Shown here piece by piece: positions 10,166 through 22,980 of a stretch of 64,000 bases of DNA; the first letter of the stretch is position 1; every line of letters begins with the position of its first letter. The stretch spans positions 6,005,494-6,069,493 of the forward strand of contig NC_135552.1 in NCBI RefSeq assembly GCF_964340395.1, written 5' to 3'. This stretch comes from Glandiceps talaboti (taxonomy: Eukaryota; Hemichordata; Enteropneusta; Spengelidae). The notes below the pieces were generated by a model. It saw nothing but the letters and a program-made list of their open reading frames with translations. It was not told where the DNA came from and searched no databases. The position numbers and the translations under genes are program-made.

Positions 10166-11416
10166 CTGTGTATGTACTGCCTGTGATGGTCACATAACCG
10201 AGAATTGTACCCCCTTCTCCAACTGATGTTATTTCCTCACCAGGCTTATACACTGGAATAACTTCTCCAATTTCCGCTGCTTTCTCAAAATCAAATAGGT
10301 CTTCTGCTTTGCCTGTGGCAAGTGTGGTAATTAAACCACACATGCCATCAAGACCACTTGAAACGGGCGGTTTTGGTTCAACACACCTGTTAATGTTTAG
10401 CAAGGTTGCACACTGGTCGGCATTTTCAACACAGCTACGATTTAGAGGTGATGTAGATGAATTCATCCGGGGGTTGACCTCCAACACCTTGATATCACCG
10501 TTGGGCAACAGAAAGAATTCTATATTGAAAAACTGTTTGTCAAAACCCTTAGCAATGGCTTTTCTAACTGTGGCGTCATACAATGCCCACAGTCTTTCTG
10601 CAAGACAGGGATTCGTCTCCGAGCGTAGAAGTACTTCGCCTTTCATGGACAAAGGGTGACTTTTCCAGAACGTAATTTCAAGCAGGACGAAGTGATAGAC
10701 CTTTCCATTGAAGACGCATCCTTCTGCACATAACACTTTTTTATCCATGACATGTTCCTCTAAGATGAGGCAGTTCTTTAGAAGGTACGGGTACATTTCT
10801 GAGTTGGCATATTTATCCATGAATGACTTGGTAAAACCATGCATACTATGACTTTGACTTTGAGACCATGTTGTTAAGTAGTTCTGTATGTCACTTACTG
10901 ACGAGACACGTTTTACTCCAAATGATGCAGTATCAGTGCATGGCTTCAGAAATCCTTTACCTCCCATTGCAGCTAGAGCTTCTTTTAACTTGTTTTCATC
11001 TGCTTCGTCAACATCTATGATGGTGTGATTTAGCGTCGCTTCCTTCGGGTCAAGATACATACGTGTGTAGTACTTGTGGAATGACAGTAATACGGACTCC
11101 AATGAGGGTCCTGTGATGTGGAGAAACATTTCCGCTAAGGTAGCATGTACCAAGGCACCAATATCATCCATACTTATAACTTGTTGTATTCCATTACTGC
11201 GTATAACCTCGGCACACCGCTCGATGTATTGGAGCAGATCCAGTTCTTTGTCCCATTTAACTTTATAAAAATCAAACTCTTCTTTGGTACCATTTGGGAT
11301 AGCATCGATTCTGGAACCAATGCAACGGTCCTTAAATTCACAGCACACCATCAATACGGCTGATATGTTCGATTTGGCTTTGTCGTTGCCTTCTTTGGTG
11401 TGTGAATCCATCATTT
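10166..11416 (-). CDS. ATP-grasp ligase-like gene, copy 2, exon 2
   Basis: Intact 1251-bp exon 2 with all ATP-grasp motifs: FLKPCTDTASFGV, ILEEH, and EFFLLPNGDIKVLEVNPR. Trp is kept where copy 1 has a stop. Its reading frame runs past the donor at 10166 into the MITE and would end at 10065 with 30-odd extra residues if unspliced. The presence of a good donor makes that read-through an artefact or a minor form. Compared with copies 1 and 5 it has Cys for Tyr before LAERLW and Asn for Ile after NPRM. The upstream exon 1 carries a stop (11831-11833), so a full-length product would need a start in exon 2 (ATGATG). Confidence 0.82.
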
Positions 11417-11721
11417 CTGTATACGAAATTCAAAACAAATATGAGAAAACAATGTACCATCAGCTGCACATTAGTGTGTGAACTGGCTATGGTAGCAAAC
11501 TAAGATAGTAAAAAAATATCAATGACACAGTACGTAATCATTAAGCACCTACATACCACAGCTTCTTTTAAGAAAACCATTTTGTTAAAACAATTCTCGC
11601 CTCAGAAATAGCAACCCTGCAACTCACCTAAATGACATATATATGACCCATGGGTGTGAACGAGCTAATGATCCTCGTAACCGAGTTTGGGAGAAGCTCT
11701 ATTGCAAAATCATCAACTCAC

Positions 11722-11884
11722 CTTGACTGTCTTTAGTTTTGAGAGAAGACGTTTTGAAGTTCGTAGCGTAATCGCCGATGAGTGATATCACCAATGCGAT
11801 CTCAGTGGCTATAATGTATCGGTCAATATGTTATGGCAATATAGTGCTTCGGTTATATGCATCACAATTGAGACTACCCCTCAT
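11722..11884 (-). pseudogene. ATP-grasp gene copy 2, exon 1 with premature stop
   Basis: Same 163-bp exon as in copy 1 with a conserved donor. A GAA-to-TAA change at 11831-11833 closes the frame after ...STILP. The same change is in copies 4 and 5. Either these copies cannot make the N-terminal extension, or the exon is 5' UTR. Confidence 0.5.
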
Positions 11885-14800
11885 TATAAAATGAACTAAG
11901 CCACGACCCAAAAGACTACCTTGGCCTCTCTTTGCTTTGTTATTTGAAATGAGTGCGGAGTGGACTAGCTACGCAGCAATGAAGGACTCACAACAACAGA
12001 TAAAGTGGGACACAACATTTAAATATGGTGACAATGAACACCTTTCGAAAAACGTTCACACTATAGTATGTATGAATAGTTAACAGAAATAACAACCCTG
12101 CATTTCACCTAAATGCCTTGAGTATGAATCATAGTGTGACTGAGATAACGATCCTCGTAACCGAATTTGGGAGATGTCTTGTCCAAACGCATGAACTCGC
12201 TTTGACTGTGGATTTTTGAAGTTCGTAGCGTAATCGTCAGTGAGTGATATTACCAATGTGACCTCGGTGGCTATAATTGTTCATCAATATGTTCTGACTA
12301 TGCTAATGCAAATTGCAAATTTCACAAATTGCGACTACCTCTCACTATGAAATGAACTAAGCACCGGTACCGACACAAAAAATTCGTAATTTGGAAGAAT
12401 GAATATTACTGACGAATGCAGTAATGAAGAACTCACTACAACTAGGCCATGTACTGATAACGTGGGACACAACATTGAAAGATATAGTGATAGTGAACAC
12501 ACAGTGTTGGAAAAGCTGTCACACTTTACTACATGGAATAGAGAACACTTCTACGCCACTGCAACATTATGAAATAAAAAGGCAATCTTTACGGTTGAAA
12601 TAAAAAGCATTGAATCGAATCAAGAAACAATGTGATGCATTAAAGAAAATATATGTGTACTGCAGACTGCAATTACCTTGAGGCATACAAAGAATCTCAA
12701 AGCGAATAAAGGAGGCCGTCATTAAACATGAGAGTTCGATGAGAGCTCTGATAACCAAAGCCAAAGTGACCCCCCAGTAACGACCTCATTTTCGACAATG
12801 ACCCCTTCACACACACACCACTGTATATTTTAACATAGCATTTTATAGGTCGCACTGTGAGATGTTATTATCACACCATATGAATATAATGGAATATTGC
12901 TATTTATTACTAGACCACTAAACACATTACTTTTGGTAAAATTTAGTTTTCTTTGTACATGTTTATCTAGAATCTATGGAACATGTAATATCGTCAGGGT
13001 ATCTCAGTACACAGCCTAAAGCCATGGGAGACTATCATTACTTGCAGTTAATACAACTTTTTCTATTAAAATTATTTTTTTACAAATGTTAACCAGAAAG
13101 CAACATAAATTAATTTCTGATAATGATATTGCTACCTATGGTATATATACCTGTTTGTGTTATTATACACTGCTGCTGAAAAAAACATGGTACGGATGGT
13201 TTGGTACGGAAGGTACAACATACTTACCACTGCCATTTCGGTAATAGAGAGTCAAATCCAAAGATTCGTATTGCTCATTGCCACTGACAGGGATAAATAC
13301 TAATTGCGATCATTAGACTAAACACTAATTGCTACCTAAGTGCAAATGTATAATTTATTTTTTTTAGTTAAATAGATATGCATTTGCAGAGATGTGTAAC
13401 TGCTGATAATCCAGTCCAGTAAGAATTTAATACAGCGCCCTCAAGTCTCTGGTTTTGTTCATTCGTAATGTAAACAATGTTGTCAATAACAATAGAAGCC
13501 GTTTTGATCAATTGTTCAGCTTCGCGACATCTTCACCCCCCAAATGTAGGTATATATTTATTATTGACTTTATTGATACTAGCGATCATTGAGCATTATC
13601 ACTATGGTTACTGATTACCAAGATTAGTTTTCAAATGATGAATCAGATATTTCAATGCACAGGAAATCTACAGTATGTGGGAACCACTTGTCACTTGTTT
13701 CTCATCTTATTACACATATAACAAGTTGCATTTCATTTTCTACGTTCGAAAGCAACAAAAATTTGAGATATTGTTATTTTCTGAAAGCAAAATCTACCTC
13801 GTGATCATTTTCAAAAGCAAAGAAACTTTGCCTGACTGGAATGAAAGTTGTCGTTCGTTTTCTTAAATCTAACAGATTATATCTCGAGATCATATTTTAG
13901 CCCATCCAAAACAAAATATAGACACATTTAATTTCGAGATATCATTTCCGTTTAAAAACTAAATAAAATAAAACAAAGCAAAATATAACAGTCTCAAACC
14001 ATTTACGTGTATATTTAGGATTTCTAAAATACTACATTACACCCACGCGATACTTGTTACATTTTAATAGCTTATTAAAATTTGGAGGTGTACAGTGTTC
14101 GTAAAGCAATTTCCAAACTTTCGCCTAATAGTTTGTAGGTGTAATGTTACGTGAATTGACACAATTGCTAAATGTCTACGATAATATAGTAAACACACAG
14201 ACTTCCACCCACCAAATACATCTCTTCCTTACGGAAGGAAAACCAAGCCAGCAAAGTCAGAAAACATATGCCTGAACATGGAAGCATAAGGGAAGCCTCC
14301 ATGGTCTCAAAAATGAAATGCAAGAGTACGGCTCGGACCAAATTAGTTTGCCAAAATTACGAGGGGAACTTAATTACGGAGAAAAATTGTTGTGGTGAGT
14401 AGTATTAAGAATAAGTCACACTACTGCACCACGAATTGAATAGTGACTGACATTAAAGATACTAATCTAACCTGTCTCAAAGATTGATACGTTCGTTTCC
14501 CATGTTATCAATCGTTTATTTATTCAAAATGTTCAATGATAATGTCAAGTGTACGATTGTCATCCAGCAGGATATCAATCTTCTTCGTACTCTAATTTTG
14601 GACTAAACTCTGGTTGCTTCAATAATTTCCCACAAATATCCATATGTCGCTTGGTAAGATCTAGATGAAAGGAAAAAGAAGTGAATAGCAGTTAAGTTAA
14701 ATGTCTTATAAGTATGCCCAAGGACAGAGGGTTCAGGCCAGGTTTCTTCGATACATTACTGAAACAGCATACTGCAGCCCAGTTATACATTAAGACAAGA

Positions 14801-14977
14801 TTATGCAGTACATTATACCGTGCACAAGCCAGGTATAACAAACAGTGCGGTATAATTACTCTGGGCGTTCCATGTCACGACAACGCTGTTGTATTCGAAA
14901 TACGTCAAAATGTTCAAAATTGCAATTACTTTCCTCGATTTTTTTTCATATTCTGGCTATGATGTAATTGCATCATT

Positions 14978-15109
14978 CCCAATATTTTCGTCATTCAGTA
15001 GGAAAATATTCATGACCTAAGGGTTGTCACTACTCGTCTACCGATTCGTAGTGACAGGGCCCCTTAGGTCACTCATAATTTCCTTGGCTGAACGGAGAAA
15101 AATATTGGG
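14978..15109. repeat. Imperfect foldback repeat (U2 copy)
   Basis: Same 132-bp hairpin as at 8677-8808. Confidence 0.65.
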
Positions 15110-15308
15110 GAATAATATTTAAGTGTAAAGTCTCAACCACACTGTCCATTTTATAGCGTATGCAAATTCAATAGTCTTATTTAGCACAACTCAGCCATCT
15201 GGTAGGTTAATATGCGAATGCCTACTGATTTACAAACGACTGGTAGTCTAATTATAACATAATAATTTACTTTTTACCAAGTAAAACACAAACTAAACAC
15301 TCACTAAT

Positions 15309-15508
15309 TTATATACATAGAAAATAAGTTTGGCTAGGGTCAAACGTGGCAAGGTTTACATGCTTTGCTAAATATGTCACCACTTTGTGACTCAATTTGT
15401 AAAATTGACCCCTCCCCTCCGAGTCCCATTCATTACTGGGACAAGCCATTAGCCAAGCAAGTTGACTTGTTATCAAAGAGTACCAATATTTACACATGTG
15501 ATGATGGG
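15309..15508 (-). CDS. ATP-grasp gene copy 3, tentative last exon
   Basis: Counterpart of 41-240 with the same phase and stop. It has Leu in the AWLMACPS stretch, as in copies 2 and 4. Splice acceptor support is weak. Confidence 0.33.
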
Positions 15509-15892
15509 CTCTTACATAACACAAGTAAACAGCTGTAAAACCTCTATTCGGCCGTCTGCATGGACTGCAATTGAGGCAAACCTTATCTCCGTCTTATATC
15601 AGTTGTTATCAATTTATTAGGCTATTATAAGTAACGCTACAAACAGCTTTAGAGATGCAAACAACTTTTATGACACCCGTTTTCGCCAGGCAAACCCGCG
15701 GGTTTGTTGCACTTGGACCGCTAATGGTTTGTGAATGTCATGTTCATCTGTTCCTCCCCCCATCTATAACTACTGAAGGTTCATGGGTTAAGACTACGGA
15801 CATTGAAAAAACAGAGTTATGTGATTGTTAAAAGGGGTAAGATATGAACAGCTAAACACTTTTAAAGTTGGGTTCATGTATAAGTAAATGCA

Positions 15893-16408
15893 TAGTCTAT
15901 CAGCTAGCCCTCGGATGTTCTTCCGATAAAATACGACACACAGCCGAACAACGCTATCGAGGATGGAACATCCGAGGTCTAGCGAATGTCATCAGGATAT
16001 AAATAACTGCCAATCAGAGAACCGTATTAGCGACAAGCACAAACAGAGGACAATAGCTAAATTTTCATGCATATTCATCCTCAGGAGGGGCTTGTAAAAA
16101 TAACCACCAATGCGTTAACTAAAATGTGTGAATGACAACGTCTACACACTCATCAAACACAATTACCATAAACTGATAAGACATAGTAATGACATAAATG
16201 TGTTTGTCAACATCTCCATGCAGAGATTGAATATATTAAAGTATACATATGCATATATGGCCCAACCCACCGCTTATCGTAATCTCAATGGAATGTCCGG
16301 TTTGAAAATGACATTCGCTAGACTGTTCGGGCAGGCCCTCACATGCGAACTTCGTTCGCTTATACTTATAGCATCAAAAGAAAGCCCGAACGTCTAGCAG
16401 CAAGACTA
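15893..16408. mobile_element. 516-bp MITE in U3
   Basis: Same insertion as in U2, same ends and same 9-bp duplication (15884-15892 and 16409-16417). Confidence 0.85.
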
Positions 16409-16466
16409 GTAAATGCAAAATGTGTGTACATACATTTATGGAGACAGACATGGACATTTTTATTAC

Positions 16467-17717
16467 CTGTGTATGTACTGCCTGTGATGGTCACATAACC
16501 GAGAATTGTACCCCCTTCTCCAACTGATGTTATTTCCTCACCAGGCTTATACACTGGAATAACTTCTCCAATTTCCGCTGCTTTCTCAAAATCAAATAGG
16601 TCTTCTGCTTTGCCTGTGGCAAGTGTGGTAATTAAACCACACATGCCATCAAGACCACTTGAAACGGGCGGTTTTGGTTCAACACACCTGTTAATGTTTA
16701 GCAAGGTTGCACACTGGTCGGCATTTTCAACACAGCTACGATTTAGAGGTGATGTAGATGAATTCATCCGGGGGTTGACCTCCAACACCTTGATATCACC
16801 GTTGGGCAACAGAAAGAATTCTATATTGAAAAACTGTTTGTCAAAACCCTTAGCAATGGCTTTTCTAACTGTGGCGTCATACAATGCCCACAGTCTTTCT
16901 GCAAGACAGGGATTCGTCTCCGAGCGTAGAAGTACTTCGCCTTTCATGGACAAAGGGTGACTTTTCCAGAACGTAATTTCAAGCAGGACGAAGTGATAGA
17001 CCTTTCCATTGAAGACGCATCCTTCTGCACATAACACTTTTTTATCCATGACATGTTCCTCTAAGATGAGGCAGTTCTTTAGAAGGTACGGGTACATTTC
17101 TGAGTTGGCATATTTATCCATGAATGACTTGGTAAAACCATGCATACTATGACTTTGACTTTGAGACCATGTTGTTAAGTAGTTCTGTATGTCACTTACT
17201 GACGAGACACGTTTTACTCCAAATGATGCAGTATCAGTGCATGGCTTCAGAAATCCTTTACCTCCCATTGCAGCTAGAGCTTCTTTTAACTTGTTTTCAT
17301 CTGCTTCGTCAACATCTATGATGGTGTGATTTAGCGTCGCTTCCTTTGGGTCAAGATACATACGTGTGTAGTACTTGTGGAATGACAGTAATACGGACTC
17401 CAATGAGGGTCCTGTGATGTGGAGAAACATTTCCGCTAAGGTAGCATGTACCAAGGCACCAATATCATCCATACTTATAACTTGTTGTATTCCATTACTG
17501 CGTATAACCTCGGCACACCGCTCGATGTATTGGAGCAGATCCAGTTCTTTGTCCCATTTAACTTTATAAAAATCAAACTCTTCTTTGGTACCATTTGGGA
17601 TAGCATCGATTCTGGAACCAATGCAACGGTCCTTAAATTCACAGCACACAACCAATACGGCTGATATGTTCGATTTGGCTTTGTCGTTGCCTTCTTTGGT
17701 GTGTGAATCCATCATTT
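16467..17717 (-). CDS. ATP-grasp ligase-like gene, copy 3, exon 2 (chimeric, intact)
   Basis: Intact 1251-bp exon 2 with complete ATP-grasp motifs. It is the only copy with both exon 1 and exon 2 open, and so the best candidate for a working gene. The exon is a mosaic. Its 3' portion (low coordinates) has the copy 2/4 alleles (Cys before LAERLW, Asn after NPRM, Tyr in ILGYVTI). Its 5' end (above about 17647) has the copy 1/5 alleles (VLVVCCEF instead of VLMVCCEF). As in copies 2 and 4, a MITE lies just beyond the donor, inside the inferred second intron. Confidence 0.85.
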
Positions 17718-18021
17718 CTGTATACAAAATTCAAAACAAATATGAGAAAACAATGTAGCATCAGCTGCACATTAGTATGTGACCAGGCTATGGTAGCAAA
17801 CTAAGATAGTAAAAAATATCAATGACACAGTACGTAATCATTAAGCACCTACATACCACAGCTTCTTTTAAGAAAACCATTTTGTTAAAACAATTCTCGC
17901 CTCAGAAATAGCACCCCTGCAACTCACCTAAATGACATATATATGACCCATGGGTGTGAACGAGCTAATGATCCTCGTAACCTAGTTTGGGAGAAGCTCT
18001 ATTGCAAACTCATCAACTCAC

Positions 18022-18184
18022 CTTGACTGTCTTTAGTCTTGAGAGAAGACGTTTTGAGGTTCGCAGCGTAATCGTCGATGAGTGATATCACCAATGCGAT
18101 CTCAGTGGCTATAATGTATCGGTCAATATGTTCTGGCAATATAGTGCTTCGGTTATATGCGTCACAATTGCGACTACCTCTCAT
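18022..18184 (-). CDS. ATP-grasp gene copy 3, candidate exon 1
   Basis: Open from the ATG at 18182-18184 to the donor at 18022 in phase 1, as in copy 1, without the TAA shared by copies 2, 4 and 5. Joined to exon 2 it would extend the protein by about 54 residues. Confidence 0.5.
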
Positions 18185-18449
18185 TATAAAATGAACTAAG
18201 CCACGACCCAAAAGATAACCTTGGCCTCATTTTGCTTTATTATTTGAAACGAGGGCGGGGTGGACTAGCTACGCAGCAATGAAGGACTCACAACAACAGG
18301 TAAAGCAGGACACAACATTTAAAGATGGTGACAATGAACACCTTTCGAAAAACGTTCACACTATAGTATGTATGAATATTTAACAGAAATAACAACCCTG
18401 TATTTCACCTAAATGCCTTGAGAATGAACCATAGTGTGACTGAGATAAC

Positions 18450-20233
18450 TCATTTTATTTTCACCAAAAAGAATGACAGAACTTAGACTGGGAAAATGTA
18501 CATGACAAAAAAATATAATTTAGTATTGCATGGTCACCCTCCCTGGTGAGGGCCATGGAAATAGTTCAGTGGAACTAGTCTTAATCCAATGGCCCAGACA
18601 CACAACATATAAACTACAAAACAGAAAATAAAAATAAAACAAAAACATCTGAAAACAAGTTTTCTGTAAGCAATATACACACTAAGTTACATACAAAACA
18701 AACAAGCCCTTAGGTCTTAGATACGATGTGATTTCTTAGTTCTTCTTTGAATGATTTTCTTGAATTTATACATTTGAGGGATGGCGGTAATGAGTTCCAG
18801 TGCTTAGTTATGGCATATTGGAAGTTGTGTTGAGTAATTCTTAAACGGGTTAGTGGTATACGGAAATTACCCTGATATGCTTGACGTGTTGAATATGTTG
18901 TTACGGGATACTGGAAGTATGTCTCTATATCGTGGGGGTAGTGGTTATTCATCAGGTCAAAAGCAAATATACAGGAGTAGAATTCACATAGTTGAAAGAT
19001 GTTAAGAATGTCAAGTTTTCGGAATAGTGGTGCGGAGTGAGCATGGAAGTCAGAGAAAGTTATAAGACGAACGAGTTTCTTTTGAAGACGGAAAAGTGGA
19101 TGCAGAATAGTTAAGTAAGTGTTGCCCCAGATTTCTATGCAATATGTTAAGTGCGGTAAAATGAATGTGTTGTAAATGGTAATTAGTATTGACTTGGGAA
19201 CAAAATGTCTAATTTTTGAAATGATTCCGATCTTTGGGGTTACAACTTTTAGTATGTTGTTAATATGACAATTCCAAGAAAGTGAAGAATCAATATTTAC
19301 ACCAAGATAACTAGTTGAGGAAACTCGCTCTATTTGTGTGTTATTGACAGAGATACTACCTTGCAATGTTATTTGACGTTGAGACGTACTTAGCATGAAA
19401 TTAGTTTTCTCTTCATTTACTGTAAGTTTGTTAGCCAAACACCAAGTAACTACCTTACTGAATTCTGCATTGATAATGTCAAGATTTATGGCATTCATGT
19501 GAGTTGATCTGAATAAATTTGTGTCATCTGCGAATAACCTAAATTGAAAGTAGTCTGTAGAATTGCTTATGTCATTTATGTAAAGAAGGAAAAGAGTAGG
19601 ACCGAGGATAGATCCTTGAGGCACTCCGCATTTAATTTGTTGGGAATTCGATGAAACATTATGAATAGTTACAGTTTGAGGACGTTTGTTGAGATAGCTT
19701 CGAAACCATTTTAAAGGGTGACCTCTGACCCCGTACATTTCTAATTTGCGTAATAGAATATCATGGTCTATAGTGTCAAAGGCTTTTTTAAGATCTATGA
19801 AGACGCCAATGGTAGTATTGCCGCTATTCAGACTTTCTGTTATTTCCTTAATGATGTTGACAAGAGCCAGTTTGGTGCTGTACTTTTTTCTAAAGCCATA
19901 TTGAGTGGCAGAGAGTATGTCATACTTTTCAAGAAAGGAGATAATCTGTTTGTTTACAATAGTTTCAAAAATTTTGCTGAATATTGAAAGGACAGATATC
20001 GGCCTGTAGTTTCCTACGTTGAATCGGGACCCTTTTTTGTACAGTGGGGTGACTTTTGCGTTCTTGAGTGCCTCAGGGAACATACCATCGGAAAAAGAGA
20101 GATTGATTATATGGGAAAGAGGTTGAGATATGTGATCTACAGCGTGTTTGACCAACAATGGATGAATGAAGTCATAACCAGCGGATTTGTTTGTATCTAA
20201 AGATAATAGTTCTTCGGCAACATCCTCAGCAAC
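18450..20233 (-). mobile_element. 5'-truncated LINE in U3
   Basis: Same insertion as 2659-4444, at the same site, inherited by duplication. It is 1784 bp with a 3-bp in-frame deletion near 19390. The RT frame (18710-20230) is open with FADDTN intact. Confidence 0.88.
18710..20230 (-). CDS. LINE reverse transcriptase (N-truncated), U3
   Basis: Same RT fragment as in U1, with all catalytic motifs. One residue is lost (NFMLSTSQRQ against NFMLISTPQRQ). It is open throughout. Confidence 0.83.
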   Translation of the reverse strand, partial: AEDVAEELLSLDTNKSAGYDFIHPLLVKHAVDHISQPLSHIINLSFSDGMFPEALKNAKVTPLYKKGSRFNVGNYRPISVLSIFSKIFETIVNKQIISFLEKYDILSATQYGFRKKYSTKLALVNIIKEITESLNSGNTTIGVFIDLKKAFDTIDHDILLRKLEMYGVRGHPLKWFRSYLNKRPQTVTIHNVSSNSQQIKCGVPQGSILGPTLFLLYINDISNSTDYFQFRLFADDTNLFRSTHMNAINLDIINAEFSKVVTWCLANKLTVNEEKTNFMLSTSQRQITLQGSISVNNTQIERVSSTSYLGVNIDSSLSWNCHINNILKVVTPKIGIISKIRHFVPKSILITIYNTFILPHLTYCIEIWGNTYLTILHPLFRLQKKLVRLITFSDFHAHSAPLFRKLDILNIFQLCEFYSCIFAFDLMNNHYPHDIETYFQYPVTTYSTRQAYQGNFRIPLTRLRITQHNFQYAITKHWNSLPPSLKCINSRKSFKEELRNHIVSKT

Positions 20234-22443
20234 GATCCTCGTAACCGAAATTGGGAGAAGTCTTGTCCAAACGCATGAACTCGCTTTGACTGTGGATTTT
20301 TGAAGTTCGTAGCGTTATCGTCAGTGAGTGATATTACCAATGTGACCTCGGTGGTTATAATTGTTCATCAATATGTTCTGACTATGCTAATGCAAATTGC
20401 AAATTTCACAAATTGCGACTACCTCTCACTATGAAATGAACTAAGCACCGGTACCGACACAAAAAATTCGTAATTTGGAAGAATGAATATTACTGACGAA
20501 TGCGGAGCGGGCTATACAGTAATGAAGAACTCACTACAACTAGGCCATGTACTGATAACGTGGGACACAACATTGAAAGATATAGTGATAGTGAACACAC
20601 AGTGTTGGAAAAGCTGTCACACTTTACTACATGAAATAGAGAACACTTCTACGCCACTGCAATATTATGAAATAAAAAGGCAATCTTTACGGTTGAAATA
20701 AAAAGCATTGAATCGAATCAAGAAACAATGTGATGCATTAAAGAAAATATATGTGTACTGCAGACTGCAATTACCTTGAGGCATACAAAGAATCTCAAAG
20801 CGAATAAAGGAGGCCGTCATTAATCATGAGAGTTCGATGACAGCTCTGATAACCAAAGCCAAAGTGACCCCCCAGTAACGACCTCATTTTCGACAATGAC
20901 CCCTTCACACACACCACTGTATATTTTAACATAGCATTTTATAGGTCGCACTGTGAGATGTTATTATCACACCATATGAATATAATGGAATTTTGCTATT
21001 TATTACTAGACCACTAAAGACATTACTTTTGGTAAAATTTAGTTTTCTTTGTACATGTTTATCTAGAATCTATGGAACATGTAATATCGTCAGGGTATCT
21101 CAGTATACAGCCTAAAGCCATGGGAGACTATCATTACTTGCAGTTAATACAACTTTTTCTATTAAAATTATTTTTTACAAATGTTAACCAGAAACCAACA
21201 TAAATTAAGGGACCGGACAGAATTTACGGCAGGGGGTGGGCCTGGGGAGAAATTATCTCTGACTTGGTGTTTTTCCTGCCCCCCCCCCCATCCACTGTGA
21301 CCAAAATTTCACAGCCCCCCCTTTCAAAAGTATAAAAATTTCATGCCCCCCCCCCAAAAAAAAAAATGAAAAAAGTGCACAATATCCTGCCCCCTACAAT
21401 AACTAAAAAGAGTACAATTTTTTTTGTTACTGTAGTACAACTGTAATATTTCTTTTGGTACTACTATTATGTTACTATTTCAGCAAAACAAATTGGTAGT
21501 TGTAGAGGAAGTTTTTTAGGAAACAAAACAAATAAAACATTTTGACCATACATGTAATCATACACATGTGGTATGATCTTGTTTATTTCCCAACTAGACA
21601 CTATAAGTAGTCATCACTTAATACCAAGGCATTTGATGTGGTGGTTTTAACTGTCATTCACTGATACATACACAGAAACACAGACACAGAGTAAACACAC
21701 ATGCACATGCGTGGTTTGTGAAAAACTGTAGTGGGGACATTTGTGGGGAGTATCTAAGGACATCACACCACCTACATAGTGTATTCAAATATCTATTTAT
21801 ACTCATAACACAATAACTATCTAATGTCAGACATTTGTGATGTCATGAAGTGCTAGCAAACTAAGGATTTTATGCACACTGAGGTCTGACAAATATAGCT
21901 TTCACTTTCCTACACCAAATGCATTACCAATACACATGTAAATGTAAGACATTTGTGACTTCATGAAAGTGCAAAGAAATTCAGAATGTTGTGGAATACT
22001 TAGATGTTATCAATATGCTTTCAGTTCCAAAACCATACATATTTAAACCTATAGTGTCAGGCATTTGTGACTTCATGATGGGGACAGCATATTCAGAATT
22101 GTATTCAGTACACTGTACAGTGGTCAGATGAGTCACTGATGAAAAAACTTAACACCACGCAGACATCTAAATGCTTTACAATATTTAGTACAGATAGACG
22201 CATTTGATGATGCTGAGGAGGGAAATAGTTTAATTTCACTGGTTTTAGATAGAAAGAAAGACAAGTCTTGCCTCACATCTTCAGACTCTAGTGAGTCTGA
22301 GAGTGAAACTCAAGAATAGTGTCAAGGAAAGAAATAAAACACCTATCTAAATTAATCTGGCCAGACGTTTTTGTATTTACATTTTTCACCAAAAGGTCAC
22401 TTTTTAATCACATAAATTACAGGTCCTATGCTAGTATATTACC

Positions 22444-22534
<91 letters not shown>
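22444..22534. repeat. (TA)n microsatellite
   Basis: About 90 bp of pure TA dinucleotide. With the tract at 22826-22917 it brackets the hammerhead-bearing segment. Confidence 0.97.
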
Positions 22535-22536
<2 letters not shown>

Positions 22537-22592
22537 AGGGTAGAAGAAAATCAAGTCAGGTTTTTCGTCTCTACAAGGCATGTACATCAACA

Positions 22593-22634
22593 TCTCCTGA
22601 CGAGTGATTTACTCACGAAACAGGCTTGTAGAGA
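22593..22634 (+). ncRNA. Hammerhead ribozyme motif 1 (type I, short stem III)
   Basis: Core CTGACGA (22597-22603), stem II GTGA/TCAC with loop tttac, then GAAA (22617-22620), stem III ACAG/TTGT closed by a 2-nt loop (one G-U pair), and predicted cleavage after TA at 22630. Stem I starts TCTC/GAGA and extends through a ~40-bp inverted repeat whose arms are about 22535-22577 and 22624-22668. The arrangement fits hammerheads reported from Penelope-like elements and animal retrozymes. Activity is not shown. Confidence 0.72.
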
Positions 22635-22738
22635 CGAAAAACCCGACTTGATTTTCTTCTACCCTCAACATATACTCCGCTCTGCGTACAGACGCATCGA
22701 GCACTGTACTACGGACAAATCTTACCACTGACTGTTCT

Positions 22739-22787
22739 ACCCCTGATGAGTGAGGACTACGCACCTCACGAAACAGTTCTGTAGGGT
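22739..22787 (+). ncRNA. Hammerhead ribozyme motif 2 (type I, short stem III)
   Basis: Core CTGATGA (22743-22749), stem II GTGAGG/CCTCAC with an 8-nt loop, GAAA (22770-22773), stem III ACAG/CTGT with loop TT, cleavage predicted after TA at 22783, and stem I ACCC/GGGT. All conserved core positions are present. It lies 153 nt downstream of motif 1 in the same orientation. Such minimal stem III ribozymes usually work best as dimers. Confidence 0.75.
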
Positions 22788-22821
22788 CTATAACATATAA
22801 TTTGTTTCAAATTTTCAAAAC

Positions 22822-22825
<4 letters not shown>

Positions 22826-22917
<92 letters not shown>
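22826..22917. repeat. (TA)n microsatellite
   Basis: Second TA tract of about 90 bp, right of the hammerhead-bearing segment. Confidence 0.97.
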
Positions 22918-22980
22918 CTAGGTGAGTATCAATCTGCTAAGACAGTGCTCTATACCGCAGTGGCAGAGCATAATAGTTTT

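Larger units (their letters stand above)
8968..15268. repeat. Tandem segmental duplication unit U2
   Basis: Second copy, 6301 bp. It has the MITE (9592-10107) but an empty LINE site at 12149/12150 and an uninterrupted recombinase-element site near 13115. It also lacks the 309-bp segment found at 7030-7338 in U1. It is very close to U4 throughout, so U2 and U4 form one lineage. Confidence 0.95.

Noticed and set aside
10309-10659. Plus-strand frame opposite ATP-grasp exon 2 (in every unit)
   Set aside because: Antisense shadow of the real exon, which has domain motifs and splice sites on the minus strand.
22319-22537. Frame ending in Tyr-Ile repeats
   Set aside because: Generated by the (TA)n microsatellite.
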